DNA from: Trichopria drosophilae
Lineage: Eukaryota; Arthropoda; Insecta; Hymenoptera; Diapriidae
Direction of reading: 5' to 3'
Assembly: GCA_030407085.1 (NCBI GenBank)
Contig: CM059584.1
Coordinates: 100,253,001 to 100,317,000 of the forward strand
DNA length: 64,000 nucleotides
The number at the start of each line of letters is the position of its first letter. Position 1 is the first letter of the stretch. The notes below the pieces were generated by a model. The model was not told the DNA's origin, searched no databases, and was given only the letters and a program-made list of their open reading frames with translations. The translations under genes were made by a program, and so were the position numbers. Positions 1 through 12,103 of this stretch are shown here, one piece after another.

Positions 1-1161
1 ACATCCATAATTTTTTTACTCTTGAAATTTTTTATCCAATTTTTAATATTGTGTTTAATATTAACTGTAGTAGTCCTTATTTATGCGGGTAATAAATTTA
101 AAAAATTTGATCCTACATAATCATAACATCTCTGGTCTATTCTTTTATTTCCGGACGGCACTACTACTTTGTTTTGTGAATTTTGTCTAGTATTTTTACC
201 GTACAGAATTGCTTCAACTTGTTACTTTTCAATCATAAAAGTTGTAGTCTTTATAAAATATATTTTTACTAGCTCTAAGAGTTATATGTTTTGGTAAATC
301 TCACTAAATGGAGTATATATAGCGATTTTTATTGTGCATTGCTTTTATGACAGCTTGATGCAGAGTTGTTAATAGTTTTCATTGCATTTGTACATGCTGC
401 GTCTCAAGCTATAATTCCATAATCAGCAATCGATAGAAATAGAGTGTAATAGACCATCATTAGAGTGTGATACGATAGTGTACTTTTAAGCTTTTTAAAT
501 AGAAAAGCATTGAATGAAATGAATATAAATTAGGCAAATTGCTATTACGTTTACTTTTTATATTCTGTTTGTAAGGGCTTGCAGCCCATTGACATAAATA
601 AATAAACTGTATTGAATAGTTATTTATTTCAATAAAATATTAAGTATTTCCTCGTCATTAGCCAATTAATTTAACATGCTAATATTTTTTGCCGTTTCCA
701 GCCTTAAGTCAGGAAACATTCGCTTGTATCATTTTTAGCGATTGCAGAAAATTATTTAGTTTGAAAAGAATATTAAAAGGTTACATACTCGAGTATTTTT
801 AAGCTCTCATTTGTATAAGTTTTCACGAGCTTTAAATTTAAAAAAGATGTCTCAATGGAAAATAAAAAATCATTCTTTAAATATATAAATTGAATTACCC
901 ATGAATTAAGAATTAATAATATCAGACATATATGACTGCTGCTTCTTTCATGAAATATTTTGTTTGCATGAAGACTTTTTACCGTCTGTCCAAAAACACC
1001 TGTTACTACTGCTAAAGGATCCGCTAACCCTGATAAATATCATCTATCTATCTAAAATGTGATGTGGGTTTCAATAATATTGCCATTTTCAATAAATTAA
1101 TTGTTTATTTATTTTTTAGAGGTTGAAACATTAAGCTATAACCGGTTCAAAAAAGTGCCAC
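1..1161. other. AT-rich sequence without recognisable genes
   Basis: Very AT-rich sequence with stop codons dense in all frames. I see no repeat arms, RNA gene or coding signature. Confidence 0.6.
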
Positions 1162-1163
1162 TA

Positions 1164-1365
1164 CCCAACGGGCACGAAGAACCCAAATGTTTCTAAAACG
1201 TTTTTAGAATGGTCCAGAAACGTTCCTAAAACGTTATATGTCTGCAACTTTTACGGAACGTTTTATAAACGTTTCATCCATGTCGCAGACATAAAACGTT
1301 TTAGGAACGTTTCTGGAACATTCTAAAAATGTTTAGAAACATTTGGGTTCTTCGTGCCCGTTGGG
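1164..1365. mobile_element. Palindromic MITE, AACGTT-rich, TA target site
   Basis: A 202-bp near-perfect palindrome. The left end reads CCCAACGGGCACGAAGAACC and the right end is its reverse complement. TA flanks it on both sides (1162-1163 and 1366-1367), the target duplication expected of Tc1/mariner-type insertions. The interior is built from repeated AACGTT-containing blocks such as AAACGTT and GGAACG, so the whole unit could fold into one long hairpin. It has no coding capacity and would depend on a transposase in trans. A 94-bp relative with the same ends lies at 17367-17460. The superfamily assignment is inference from the TA flanks. Confidence 0.8.
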
Positions 1366-1367
1366 TA

Positions 1368-3660
1368 ATCGTTTTTTTTATCTTCAAAGTATCAAAAGTC
1401 AAAAGACGAAGAATTAGGAAATATTTCTTTATCTAATGCTAAAATATTCAATATTATTCTATATTGTTACTCAAAAATACAAGAAGATTACATGCAGAAA
1501 TATAAAACATAAGAGAGTTTTTTTTATAAGAAAAAAACGTAAATGCATGAATAGGATTTGAACTCGATTTTCGACAATTTTTTAATAAAAATTAGAAGAT
1601 TCGCGCATAGTATTATTAAAACGCAAGAAATTAACTATTTTGAAACCATTTTTATGTGTTTTGTAATAACAAAACTTGTGTAATAATAACCGCCTAATAA
1701 AATGACATTCGGATATGAAATCACAATAGTGATAAAGCATAAACACGAATCACGAAATGCCTATGATAACAAATAACATTGCAGTGTAGAGTAGTTTGTC
1801 CCGTAAATGTAACTTAGGTATATATATATTTTACTCAATTAGCGACTATCGCTACTGGTACATATCATTAGGACTCAGCGGTTAACTAAGTAACTTATGG
1901 CATATCTCGTATACCTCGAACGGGTGTCTGGTTTGTCGATTAATATTTGGCGTGCTATACGACGCTACGAATTGAGGTGAATACTCAATGAACTGACAAA
2001 AAGACGTAATTATTTATTATGAACCTCCACAACAATTATATCATGAAAAAATCGTGTTCAATAGAGATTTTAATTTTAATTACTAAAACAAAATTAAAAG
2101 CGAGACGTTATATATTACTATAAAAATGGTCATTATTAATTTTTTACGTAAAATAGCAAAATGGTTTCTTAAAATTGAACTTGTTATTCTCTTCGTTTTC
2201 AGAAATTTACTGCATCCAAAAGCGTATACACGGAAACTAGTGAAGTTACTTTACATACGTAACGCACTACATTATATATGGAAATGACTAGGATATGAGT
2301 CTTTAACGTAAATTTAAAAGTCATGTATTTTCGTCAAAGCTTAGACATATAAATAACCTATCCTTCATGTATATACTGCTTCGTACTCGTGCAGTTTTAA
2401 GAGCAGGAGAAATATTTTACTGAGATTTATCATATTTCCGTTTCTGGAGAATACTTAGAGTTTTTTTTTATATTCATAAATATTTAAATAATGAGAATTT
2501 TCATTTACCTTTACTGTCAGAAATTGCCTTGTGAAAGAGATGCTGTTAATATAATTTAAGGTACATATTCCTAAATTTGATTGATAACATCAATGAGCAT
2601 TTACTTTTAAAAAATAATGATTAATAGCATTATAAAATATCATAATGGGAAATTGAAAGTTGTTATCTTATATACAATTATTTCAAATTTACTGCTACTA
2701 TTTATTATCAGGTTAACATGTAAAGTATCTGTCGTTAAGTAAGTCAATATCTACGGTAGTATACTTATTCAGTATTAATAAGAAACCTATACTTAGTGTA
2801 ACGTATCTCCAGGAATCTAAAAATAATATTTAATTTCTATAAATTTCTTAAAGAAACTACTATTATTTAATTGATGTTCCTGAGTATATATTTTTCATCA
2901 TTAAGATGTAGATTACGAATTTTGTCATATTTTTTCACTTCGTGAAATATCGATTGATATGACAAAGGTTTTATAAACACACTCATACATACACGAGCCC
3001 ATGGAGGGTTTTTATTTTATGCCGTGGGCAATCTTCGATGGACTTCTCTTACATGAACTGGCTAAGAACGTGTGTAGTATGACGAATCATAGAAGATCAT
3101 TCGGACCCTTCACACTAACTTATTTGTAGATGATATCGTTGAATTTATATGTATGAATGGTCAGCATTATGAATTACATATGTGACGGGAATTTTTTATT
3201 AGAAAATTAGAGTAATAAGAACTTAAACGTATTAAGTAAAACTAATTGTCGCTTTAAAATTAAATACAGTAAAAATTTTAATGGTAACAATAGAAGTAAA
3301 ATATTTACGGTAAAATATTATGCAGAGGTAGTCACAACATTTTCAAGCAAATATAATTTTCAAGAATTTCCATATTTGTTACAGCATAGCTTTCATGTTT
3401 CGCAGTAGCTCCACTATTGGGTGATCAAAATATGCACTCAACTACTTCGGAATCTATTTTCGTGCGATAATAGAAATAATAATGACATATTTTAAACGTT
3501 AAACTGAATTAGAAGGTATTACGATGAACGTAATAGACGTCATAAATAATTTAACATCATGAAGACTGGTAGTGCAGGTTCGAAAGAATCTTGTCAGAAT
3601 CTCGGATAATAATTATGCATTCAATACTACAGCTTTGACTGGTCGTAATTCGAACAAAAG
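1368..3660. other. AT-rich sequence without recognisable genes
   Basis: No open frame, repeat pair or RNA motif that I can support. A weak tRNA B-box-like stretch near 1550 has no partner A box. Confidence 0.55.
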
Positions 3661-3689
3661 AGGATTATTCTATTCCATATGAACGCAAC

Positions 3690-3985
3690 GAGGGCTTGAA
3701 AATTGACAAGGGAAGGAAATCAGACAGGAAAAGCTGATTACGTTGCTGGTTGGAGTTACATTACAAGGGACTTGATGGGAAGACCCTGCTTTCCAGCTAT
3801 GCCCCGAGAAAGGGAGACGAATTTCCCCAAAGGAGCGTTTATTCCTTCTTCTTTCCACTGTCGGATAACAGCACAGGTCGACCTGCCTACCAATGAAGCA
3901 GCCATCAGGTACGAAATGAAGAAAGAACTTCCCGAGAGCACGTCCGAGTCTCACACATGGTCTGTCTGGTTTTTCGGTCTTTTTA
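3690..3985. other. GC-richer island with overlapping open frames, unidentified
   Basis: This stretch is clearly richer in GC than its surroundings and is open in more than one frame on both strands: about 140 codons on + (3703-4128) and about 136 on - (3670-4080). Neither translation resembles a family I know, and simultaneous openness on both strands is common in GC-richer islands of AT-rich genomes. A donor-like CAG/gtacga lies at about 3908-3915. It may be a decayed exon, a mobile element fragment or a regulatory island. Confidence 0.25.
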
Positions 3986-4735
3986 GTCCTCGACTTAAGC
4001 GACACACATTTTTTACAAAAGTCACAGTCATTTATTTCTTTTTTACTAAAAAAGAAGTAAGAATGGAGAAAACTGTACAAAAGACCTCATTTTGTGAGAT
4101 TTCTCAAGTATTGCTGCTCTTTGAATGAACCTGGTGCTGTATGATATATGGCGTTTATAAGGGTATACGTTAAATTCCCAAATTTACATTCATTTTTCAA
4201 GAGAATATCAAAATTCTCAATATCGTTGGTAAAAAATTCTAATCACGAGCATATATATAATAATCAAAGGAGGTCCAATTCACTATTATGTTCAATTTCT
4301 CGATACTGATGTATTGATCAATTACAACTAACAATGTACGAACATATTGAAAAACGTTCCTAATTAAAAAAAAATAGAGGATACTTTATTAAAAATGACT
4401 TTTGCAGTTCATTTTCATATATTATAAAAAATCAACTTTTACGAATAAAAAACAATGTTAATTACTGTGTGTAATGAAACATTATTTAACAATTTGACAA
4501 CACACGGTAAGAATCCGTGTTAAGTCAAATTTCCGGTAAACGTGAGCCAGTGAAATTAAGTGGTCTTACTTTTATACTCTTTCATTGGTCTACTCTCATA
4601 AACCATTACCATTAAACTATTATCTATAATTTTTAACACCTCAACATTTCCGGAAATAAGGACTGCAATTTTCACGTCGTATTACAAATGCGAAAGCTCC
4701 ATGTCATTTTGGCAGCACTGTTAAGCAGTAAACCC

Positions 4736-4938
4736 AATGAACATTTTCATGAATGCATGTCTGAAAGATGTCTGGACATCTTCGTCTGGGATATTTTGCA
4801 AAAGATATCTTGCGAAAAGATATCTAAATGATGGTTTTTGCAAAGATATATTAACGATCTATTGTTTGCGTTCTTTAATGTGCTGGTTAATTAATCTTAT
4901 AGATGTCTTACAGATATATCGAAAATATATTATTTAGA
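4736..4938. repeat. AGATATCT-rich dispersed repeat, copy 1
   Basis: Dense in AAGATATCTT-like palindromes and GATGTC/GACATC words. Its beginning (CATTTTCATGAATGCATGTC onward) matches the reverse complement of 33560-33645. Its end (ATATATCGAAAATATATT) matches 33060-33085 in direct orientation. It is therefore a second, shorter copy of the family at 32.9-33.6 kb. It is non-coding, probably a MITE. Boundaries are approximate. Confidence 0.6.
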
Positions 4939-4941
4939 AGA

Positions 4942-6731
4942 AACCCTCAAGAGTTCAATTGGATGACCTTGGATCAACTTTTTGATTTTGGATCCGCCAA
5001 TTGATAAAATTTTGTATTTTCTTTGTAAATTTCGTATGAAGTCTCAAACACGCCAGGCGTCTGAGAAAAGTAGGAATCAAAACACCCAGAAACATGTTTA
5101 TTTTTTAGTTTTACTCCCACTTTTCTGAAAATACTGATGAGATACGACATTTTGGAACCCGAGATGGTGATCAGACCCCAACATTATATCGGAAACTAAT
5201 CCGTGTTATTGTTATATGGTAATGTTGTGTGTATAATTGTAATAATCGAGTATTAATAAGACATCACAAATAATATATATTAAATGCCACGCTACTGTAT
5301 TTAGTTATCTATAAAATGGGATATACGCACAAGAAGTTTTTTCAGACCTCTTTTCAAGATTTCTTTGATGGATTGAAGAGATCTTTTAGACATATTTCGG
5401 CCTTTTTTTTGTTATTGGAAAGCTACTTGTCTGCGGCAATGTTTTCACAGCTTAAAAATCACTGTAATTTTTTCTGCCACAACCGTTTAAAAAGGTTGTA
5501 AAGAAGCTGTAACGGATTGCTGTGACAGCCAAATAGCTGGAGGCTGTACTGAGACGTTTTCTCAGAAGTTTAACAGCCCCCTCCGTTACTTGGGCCGGAG
5601 GGCCAAAGTAACGGCGGCCATTGATTCTTCTTTGTCTGTGCATGGAACCCCTAGTATTATTCATGGGAGAGCAAATTACTTACAGACACAAGAAAATGAT
5701 TTCGAAACGCATCCAGTTTCGAATTCGAAGTGTATAATTTATAATGAAAATGAGCTCGCTTTTAATCGACATTAATTTCACTTTTGATATATAATTTTCC
5801 CTTTAGAGCAAGTTTAGTTTACTCTCCGATTTCATCGCTTCTCTTAATATAATGTATTCTAAAACGAAATGAAGGTAACTGCGATAAATATAGAATCCAT
5901 TCAAAAAGACGATGTTTTTGGAGTACGCGTTAGATTTCTATTAATAACATCCCATTTTGGCGTGAAAAATGCAAAAAATTAAACTTAGTACAGTACGTAA
6001 TACATTTCAATTTCATGTAAATTACTACTAATATTTCACTAAACCCAGCAGATACACAAATACAAAAAAAAAAAGTTTCTTGGAAATTTTACAATTTCAA
6101 ATTTTGGTTAAACTTGCAGAATGAGGAAACTTCTTTAGTGTGTCCTTTCTGATAAAAAAAAGACAAGTTCTTGAAATTGTTACAATTCAGAGATTAAACA
6201 TAAAAAAAACTCCAGTAATTATTATCAGAGATAATGGCAATTGTCACTCATTCTTCAAGTGAGTACCAAAGCGACCACCTGGAACGGAAAAATTTCCATG
6301 AAAATTTGTTCCGTGTAAAGTCTTTCCAATAATAAAAGAATACATTTCTTTCTCATAATTACTAGCAGATTCAACATATGTCATCATTTTTGTGTATATG
6401 TATAAACATCTCTCATATGGTTAATATGGTACAAGGAAAACATAATGAAAATAACCGCATTATATGTATATTTAAAATGCCGCATGACTGACTTTTGTGT
6501 TTGCCGTTACTACTTAAATCGTTGACCTTGCACTTTGAACAGTTAAAAAAGTAACATGTTTAGGACTTCAGCCTATGCATACATTGAAGCTTAAATCTTA
6601 CCCATGTATTAATCACATATGCAATTTACAAAAAAATTACAGAATTGTATCAAATGGCAGATTCAATATGGCAGACCCAAATCCAAAAAATTGATCTAAG
6701 GTCATCCAATTGAACTCTTAAGGGTTTTTGG
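4942..6731. mobile_element. Possible DNA element bounded by ~100-bp inverted repeats
   Basis: The segment 4942-5040 (CAAGAGTTCAATTGGATGAC and following) reappears as an inverted, diverged copy at 6618-6731, so the two outer ends face each other across about 1.8 kb. The interior (including 5310-5760, open for 60-70 codons in several frames) encodes nothing I recognise. It could be a non-autonomous transposon, or two independently inserted members of one repeat family in opposite orientation. I saw no target duplication. Confidence 0.4.
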
Positions 6732-7390
6732 GTTCGATGATTGCAAGTTTGATGTTACTTTTTCCACATACAAAATGGCGTAACTTATATGGTAGATAAA
6801 ATCAACAAGTGGCAGTATTTTGTGCCGCTATCAGTGTCAATTACGCCCGGGTTTGAGAAAAGTGATCGTAAAAATCCCAAAATCAAACAACATGTATATA
6901 TAACACAATAAATTTAATTGAACTTCCATTGCCCAATACTTGACAAAACGTCGCTCTAAAGTTACGTCATCAATCTAAAAATACAAATTACCTGCTTGAA
7001 CATTACCTATTCTTACCTTCGCTGTCTCATATTAATCCATCTTGGGTCCACCATTTTGAATTACAAATTTTTTAAAATCTGACATCGGAGTCGTGATCAG
7101 CGGCGTTAGAGGATTAACTCCATTTAAAAAAAAGAGTTATTTTTTTAGTCCTACGGATATGGGTCTTGCAGTATAGGATTTAAGTTTATATTTAACACTA
7201 TGTAGAAGTTTCTAGCACGCCAGTTTAAACAAGAAGAAAAAAAGTCTTTAAATCCTTTTTTGGAGTTTTTACCGCCACTTTTCTCGAAGTCCTGATGCAA
7301 TTCTAAAATCCTAATTGTAGGGATCGTTTTCAGCGCCCAAAAATATTCTGGAAATTACTCTGATATCTAGAAAGAAAAAAATCTTATTTT
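6732..7390. repeat. Diverged CCATTTTG-type repeat fragments
   Basis: Scattered blocks (near 6768 ACAAAATGGCG, near 7048 CCACCATTTTGAATT, near 7085 CATCGGAGTCGTGATCAGCG, near 7268 CCGCCACTTTTCTCG) resemble blocks at 5110-5215 and in the foldback at 30.7-31.7 kb. They look like old members of one dispersed family with a NCCGCCATTTTGAATT motif. Boundaries cannot be fixed by eye. Confidence 0.35.
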
Positions 7391-10300
7391 GTAGACCTCT
7401 GCAATTAATTATTCATTTTGAAGTGATCACAACGAGGTCAGCAACCCTAAAATTATCTCCATAAGGTTACGTCAATATTCTTTTAATCGTCGATGATAAT
7501 TACGTTGCGAATGTCAAATTTGATAGCATAATTATCGTATAAAATGTCCGTATAAATTTTAAGTTTTTAACATTTCATTCTTTTTATAATTTATTTAAAT
7601 GTTCCTCGTCACCATTAAAAAGACAATTACAGTTATTCTTTTTGAACCAAACTTCATTTTCGCATGCTCGGTGCAGCTTTGGAGAAATCGGTTAGTAATA
7701 TGCAGGGTTTATTTTTAATTTTTAATCCATGGCAAATGTTAAGTAGTAGATATTATATGAATTTATGAATCTTTCACATCTAAAATAAAGAGTTTTATTT
7801 GAATTCAGATGCTGCAATAACAATGCAATATTTCACAATTTATAAAAATATAGGTAGAAAATGAACCAAAGCGAATAGGAATAAATTTAATAATTGACTT
7901 AATTAATATCGCAAAGTAGAAACGTGTACTTTATTTATTTCAATCAATTCGCACCCTACATAACTGCAAAAATCTGTAAATCAATTAGAAAAGTAAAATT
8001 TTGTCTTTAAATTTGTACATTACGCAGAAATTCTCACATTCCCTGGTCGTATCATGTGATAGTATTTTCGTAGTGTTTATAGATGTTATTGATCTTTAGG
8101 TAGTCAATTAGTCGAAATTTCTTTAGAGACATTGCATTAAATATACAGCATATAAATGAAAACATTAAAATAAAGTCGTCTTTATAACGCGGGTTAAATA
8201 AACTGTTAGTATTTGTGTGTTTTAAAATATCTTCACAAATTTAAAATCGCATATCCACTACGTATGTTTATTGGTTCAGAAACCGTAAGACATATACAAA
8301 AAGAGATAATAGTATATTTACAAGAATATGCAGCCAATTCCTTAATTCTTAACTTATCTTTTTGAACAATAATTGTGTAAATAAGATAAATTGTCTTTAT
8401 TGTACTAATATTTAGATTTATGAAATGTAGGAATATTTTTACAACATAATTTTTCAATATCTTTTCTTGTTTAAATACTAGTACGTGTTAGATGTTCCAA
8501 TAGGTTTCTTAAAGTTGATATGAGATTTCTGAAAGTAGGTTACTAAAACATTCCATTGCAATAACATGTAGTTTACAATGTCCCTTCGTCTAACATCGTT
8601 GTTAATAAGGAGTTGCAAAACCCTTTATATCTAATTTCGATGAATATTTTACTAAAAGCTTTCATTAAGACCGGAGATTCATTTTCATTGCAGGAAGTTG
8701 TAACATTACATAGACTCTTGTACAAGTATTTGGAGCCTGAAATACAAGACTCTTTAATTACGTGATAAAATTCGTAGTGTAGTATTACGTGCATCTGGTT
8801 GAGAAGCGATTTTTAACATTAAATTTTACGAAATACACACCATAATAATATCGACATTGTATAAAATAACTATTGGCTCTTCGCAAACAAATTTAATTGT
8901 ATACCTATATAAAGTTGAGACGACTGCCGTAAACTCAAAAGTGAAATTGCAATCAGTTACTGCGAAACCTTCGTGTGGGTTTTAAAATGAAAGCGGAAGG
9001 AGTGGAAACGCGGCGGAAAGTCTTTTTGAACTTTAAGCTCGGGAAAAAGGACTCGCCTTTTACGCGTTTCTTTACTTAGATTCCCCGCGAAAAAGTGCGA
9101 TAAACACGGTCGCCATGGACGCTAATGAAAATCGTGCTGTTTGACGTCTGTGGAACAAAAATCAGGATTGGAAAACTGGAGCACACACTTTGTGCAACTT
9201 CTAAACATCTGCGATATTTCACGAATTTGTTGATATATCGGAATAAATTTGTATTTTGAAAATTATGATGTTAGAAATTTTGCCTTCAATGTCTTTACGT
9301 AAAATTGAAAATAAAATTTTGTCTTTGCAAAATTTTTAATTTAATTGTCTATACATTTTTATTCATGAAACCAAAAATAAAGTAACAAACGGCATAATTA
9401 CCTAAATCTTATGTAATATTTCGTCTTTAATAAAATGTGTATGCATTATTATATTTCTGATATGTATTAAGAAAATACTCTAACATAATAGATTTTTATC
9501 TTCACATTTTTACTTTTTAACAGCTTAATAATGTCGCAGACTTTCTGACTTTTCTGCTAAACGTTTTATCTCAGTGATTAACTTTCATTTAAATTCATTA
9601 TTTGGATGAGAATATTAACCAATGAAACTGTTTAAATTTTAAATAGTTTATAATTGAGAATGTTTATTTTCTGTAAAGTTAGTTACAAAATCTAAATTTC
9701 AAATAATTAATAATTTAAAACCATTTCTCGTGTCAATATTGTATTACTGAAATGTCAATTTTACAATGTAGCCCAAAGGCAACTTAAACTTGTGATAGAA
9801 ACTTCAGAATTACAGCGGAGAAGAATTTACGTTGCAACTGTTAACTTTCCTGAATAACCATTATATATTCCTATAACGTAATTCAAAAACACATAAGGTA
9901 GTTTATTTTTACGGGTTTCAGCGAGTAATGAATGTATGAAATTAGAAAATGAAAATTTAAAAAGTTGTATTTTATTAAAAAGAAACTTTTTCAAAATCTA
10001 AATGAAATTCTTTAAGATCAAAATGTTACTCTTTAATAGAAAAATCATATATTTTAAGTCTTTTACTTAAGCTTATTTTTCCTGTAAAACGCGTATAAAT
10101 CGTCTTTCAAAATTGCAACCTCTATTTTTCTCTGGTAGGTAGTTTTAGTATGCGAAACGTTATTTTGTGTGAAGCTGTCTAAACTGGGAATAACCTCATA
10201 AAAAATTGGTATAAATCACATTTTACATTACTGGCATGAAAGCTCTCATTTATCAGATTCCTGTAATTTGTAATAGTTCCAGCGAATTTCTTTTAGTACA

Positions 10301-10820
10301 CAAGGAATGTTTCACGAATCAAGCATCAGTTATTGTTTATTAATATTGCATTGGTTTCGTTCCAATTTACTCCTGAAACTTATGCCCTAATAATAACGAA
10401 CAACGCTTTATTAATAATTTTATAATATTGAAAAAACAGAAAAATTGAAGCGGCTCCGATGAGGGTGTCAAGTTGGAAGAAATGGATGCTACCCTTGGGC
10501 GAGTATATCACTTTTTGTCACAACTGTATGAAAAGTCCGGCGCAAAAAATAATCGAATGCGATAATCGACATTTTTTTCGACAGCTTTATCTGCTTAAAA
10601 TTTGTAGATATGATATATTTTTAATTTTCGTATGCATAAAATCTAATTTTTAAACCCTTCTTTTTATTCCTTAGCAAAAGCTAATTAATAATGTTTAGTA
10701 ATTAATATAATAAATTCAATGGCATCACGGGTACAAACGTTAAAATATTCCTAAATAATTTCCGTTTTACGTTCAGAATAAGGCGTTATGATTATTAATT
10801 ATTTATTTGTATAATATGGG
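7391..10820. other. AT-rich sequence; GC-richer patch at 8990-9185
   Basis: Mostly featureless. The patch 8990-9185 is GC-richer and has a TATATAAAG 5' of it at about 8907 and a TCAGTT (arthropod initiator-like) at about 8954. The 48-bp spacing is too long for a normal TATA/initiator pair. No coding frame follows. It could be a regulatory element. Confidence 0.35.
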
Positions 10821-10821
10821 T

Positions 10822-10935
10822 GCGGCTTGAATAACCGAAAAATCAAAAAGCCGACAGGTCAAAAAACCGAAAATCAAAAAACCTGCAGCTCAACAAACCG
10901 ATACTTGTGACTGTCCGGTTGTCGATGTGTTATGG
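10822..10935. repeat. AAAAAGCCGAC-type short tandem repeat, copy 1
   Basis: Degenerate units of the form TCAAAAAGCCGACAG or AAAAACCGA are repeated over about 70 bp. They are followed by GACTGTCCGGTTGTCGATGT, the inverse of a block at 20421-20445 with two changes. The same family occurs at 20345-20530 and 22905-22965. It is non-coding. Confidence 0.55.
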
Positions 10936-11126
10936 TATTGAAAATATTCTTTTCCCTTCTCTTATCTTGTGTTTTTTATTCATTTTTGTGTCTTAATTTC
11001 CGCCAGAGTTTTAAACTTTTAATCAAGATCAGAAAATGGTATTAGTATGTTTTCATGCCATTTTCCAATCTTTGGTGTTTTTGCTAGGTAGTCGTTTTTA
11101 CGTATTTCCCTGTTGAATGTTTCATC

Positions 11127-11425
11127 TTCATATTTTTTTTGCTTCTTTTCTACATGTCATCCAAATCCGGATGCATTTTGAGACTTTTTCTAAGTTTTGA
11201 TATTCAACACATTGTTGAATTCAAAATTTAGCAACTTTTTGAACGTCTAAGGATGGAGGCACAGAACCTTATTGACAAGTCCTATGCGCCCCCAAGGACG
11301 AAACGTTCAGTTTTAATTAAACCTAGTAACTGTACTTAGTTGCAGGTTTATATTTTTATTAAACATCTAATTGTATGGTGACCGATAAAAACCAAGAAAC
11401 TCAATCATTTTAATGAATTTAATGT
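11127..11425 (+). repeat. Direct repeat, left copy
   Basis: A 299-bp unit starting with a T8 run and ending TTTAATGAATTTAATGT. It differs from the right copy at 11214, 11261, 11295, 11310, 11330, 11364 and 11385. The differences at 11310 and 11330 together change one predicted base pair from G-C to A-U. Confidence 0.85.
11265..11348 (+). ncRNA. Hammerhead-ribozyme-like motif (non-canonical), left copy
   Basis: Three helices surround a hammerhead-like core. Helix I is AACCT (11265-11269) with AGGTT (11344-11348). Helix II is GTCCT (11279-11283) with AGGAC (11295-11299). Helix III is GTTCAGTT (11305-11312) with AACTGTAC (11328-11335), with one T-T mismatch. The GAAA strand follows helix II directly (11300-11303), as in the family. 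The other core strand reads TTGACAA (11272-11278) where the family has CTGANGA, so core positions 3 and 8, which pair in the active hammerhead, would change together from C-G to U-A. Weak points: the core-proximal pairs of helix I are missing and position 15.2 is mispaired. Activity is unproven and it may be a relic. Confidence 0.45.
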
Positions 11426-11804
11426 ATTTAACAACGGTCAAGAAATATTTACGACATTTTATTAATTTATTCTGGTTTTTCCTATGAAAGGCAAGTGGAT
11501 CTTCATATTTTTGTGAACAGACGTGCTTTTTACTATCATTTTCTAAATAATTTTACAAATATAGAAAACAAATCTGGTCTCAATTGCAAAAAGTTTAGAA
11601 AATTCATTTTTATATTTATATTATATGTATACACATAATTCCACGGCTTGTGTATTTTCATTTTTTTCAAAATTGTATTTTCGCAAGTGAAATATGTTAT
11701 TGTTTGTACATATGAGGGACGTTATTGACTTCTGGTTGGTTTTGAACGAAATTTATATCGTTCAAAATTTGCCCGACGTTGTATGTTCTTCATATGATGA
11801 AACA
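11426..11804. other. Spacer between the direct repeats
   Basis: AT-rich, 379 bp, with no reverse transcriptase or other motif. A short open frame (11694-11909) runs into the right repeat but its translation looks random. Confidence 0.5.
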
Positions 11805-12103
11805 TTCATATTTTTTTTGCTTCTTTTCTACATGTCATCCAAATCCGGATGCATTTTGAGACTTTTTCTAAGTTTTGATATTCAACACATTATTGAATTC
11901 AAAATTTAGCAACTTTTTGAACGTCTAAGGATGGAGGCGCAGAACCTTATTGACAAGTCCTATGCGCCCCCAGGGACGAAACGTTCAATTTTAATTAAAC
12001 CTAGTAATTGTACTTAGTTGCAGGTTTATATTTTTATTAAATATCTAATTGTATGGTGACCGGTAAAAACCAAGAAACTCAATCATTTTAATGAATTTAA
12101 TGT
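11805..12103 (+). repeat. Direct repeat, right copy
   Basis: It matches the left copy base for base apart from 7 transitions. The base after the repeat diverges at once (12104 onward), which fixes the end. Confidence 0.85.
11943..12026 (+). ncRNA. Hammerhead-ribozyme-like motif (non-canonical), right copy
   Basis: Same three-helix layout as the left copy. Helix III reads GTTCAATT with AATTGTAC, so the G-C pair of the left copy is an A-T pair here, with both partners changed (11988 and 12008). The closing pair of helix II changes from T-A to T-G (11973), still a legal wobble in RNA. The core TTGACAA and GAAA strands are unchanged. Confidence 0.45.

Larger units (their letters stand above)
11127..12103 (+). 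mobile_element. Two 299-bp direct repeats with a 379-bp spacer: LTR-like or retrozyme-like unit
   Basis: Two copies (11127-11425 and 11805-12103) lie exactly 678 bp apart with no indels and 7 differences, all transitions (about 98% identity). The ends are not TG...CA, no primer-binding site or polypurine tract is evident, and the spacer codes for nothing recognisable, so this is not a normal LTR retrotransposon. Each copy carries the hammerhead-like motif annotated separately. Penelope-like elements and the small non-autonomous retrozymes are known for direct terminal repeats that contain hammerhead ribozymes, and this arrangement fits that class. Orientation is taken from the motif. A simple local duplication is the main alternative. 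Confidence 0.6.

Noticed and set aside
1545..1575. tRNA B-box-like word (minus strand GAGTTCAAATCCT)
   Set aside because: No A box or acceptor stem at a suitable distance.
3670..4128. Open frames of 136 (-) and 141 (+) codons
   Set aside because: Both strands are open together over the same GC-richer island, the translations resemble no family, and the frames extend into low-complexity AT sequence at one end. Kept only as an unidentified island.
8907..8960. TATA/initiator promoter
   Set aside because: The spacing between TATATAAAG and TCAGTT is about 48 bp, well outside the usual 28-33 bp.
11127..12103. Ordinary LTR retrotransposon
   Set aside because: The ends are not TG...CA, there is no primer-binding site or polypurine tract, and the spacer is only 379 bp and non-coding.
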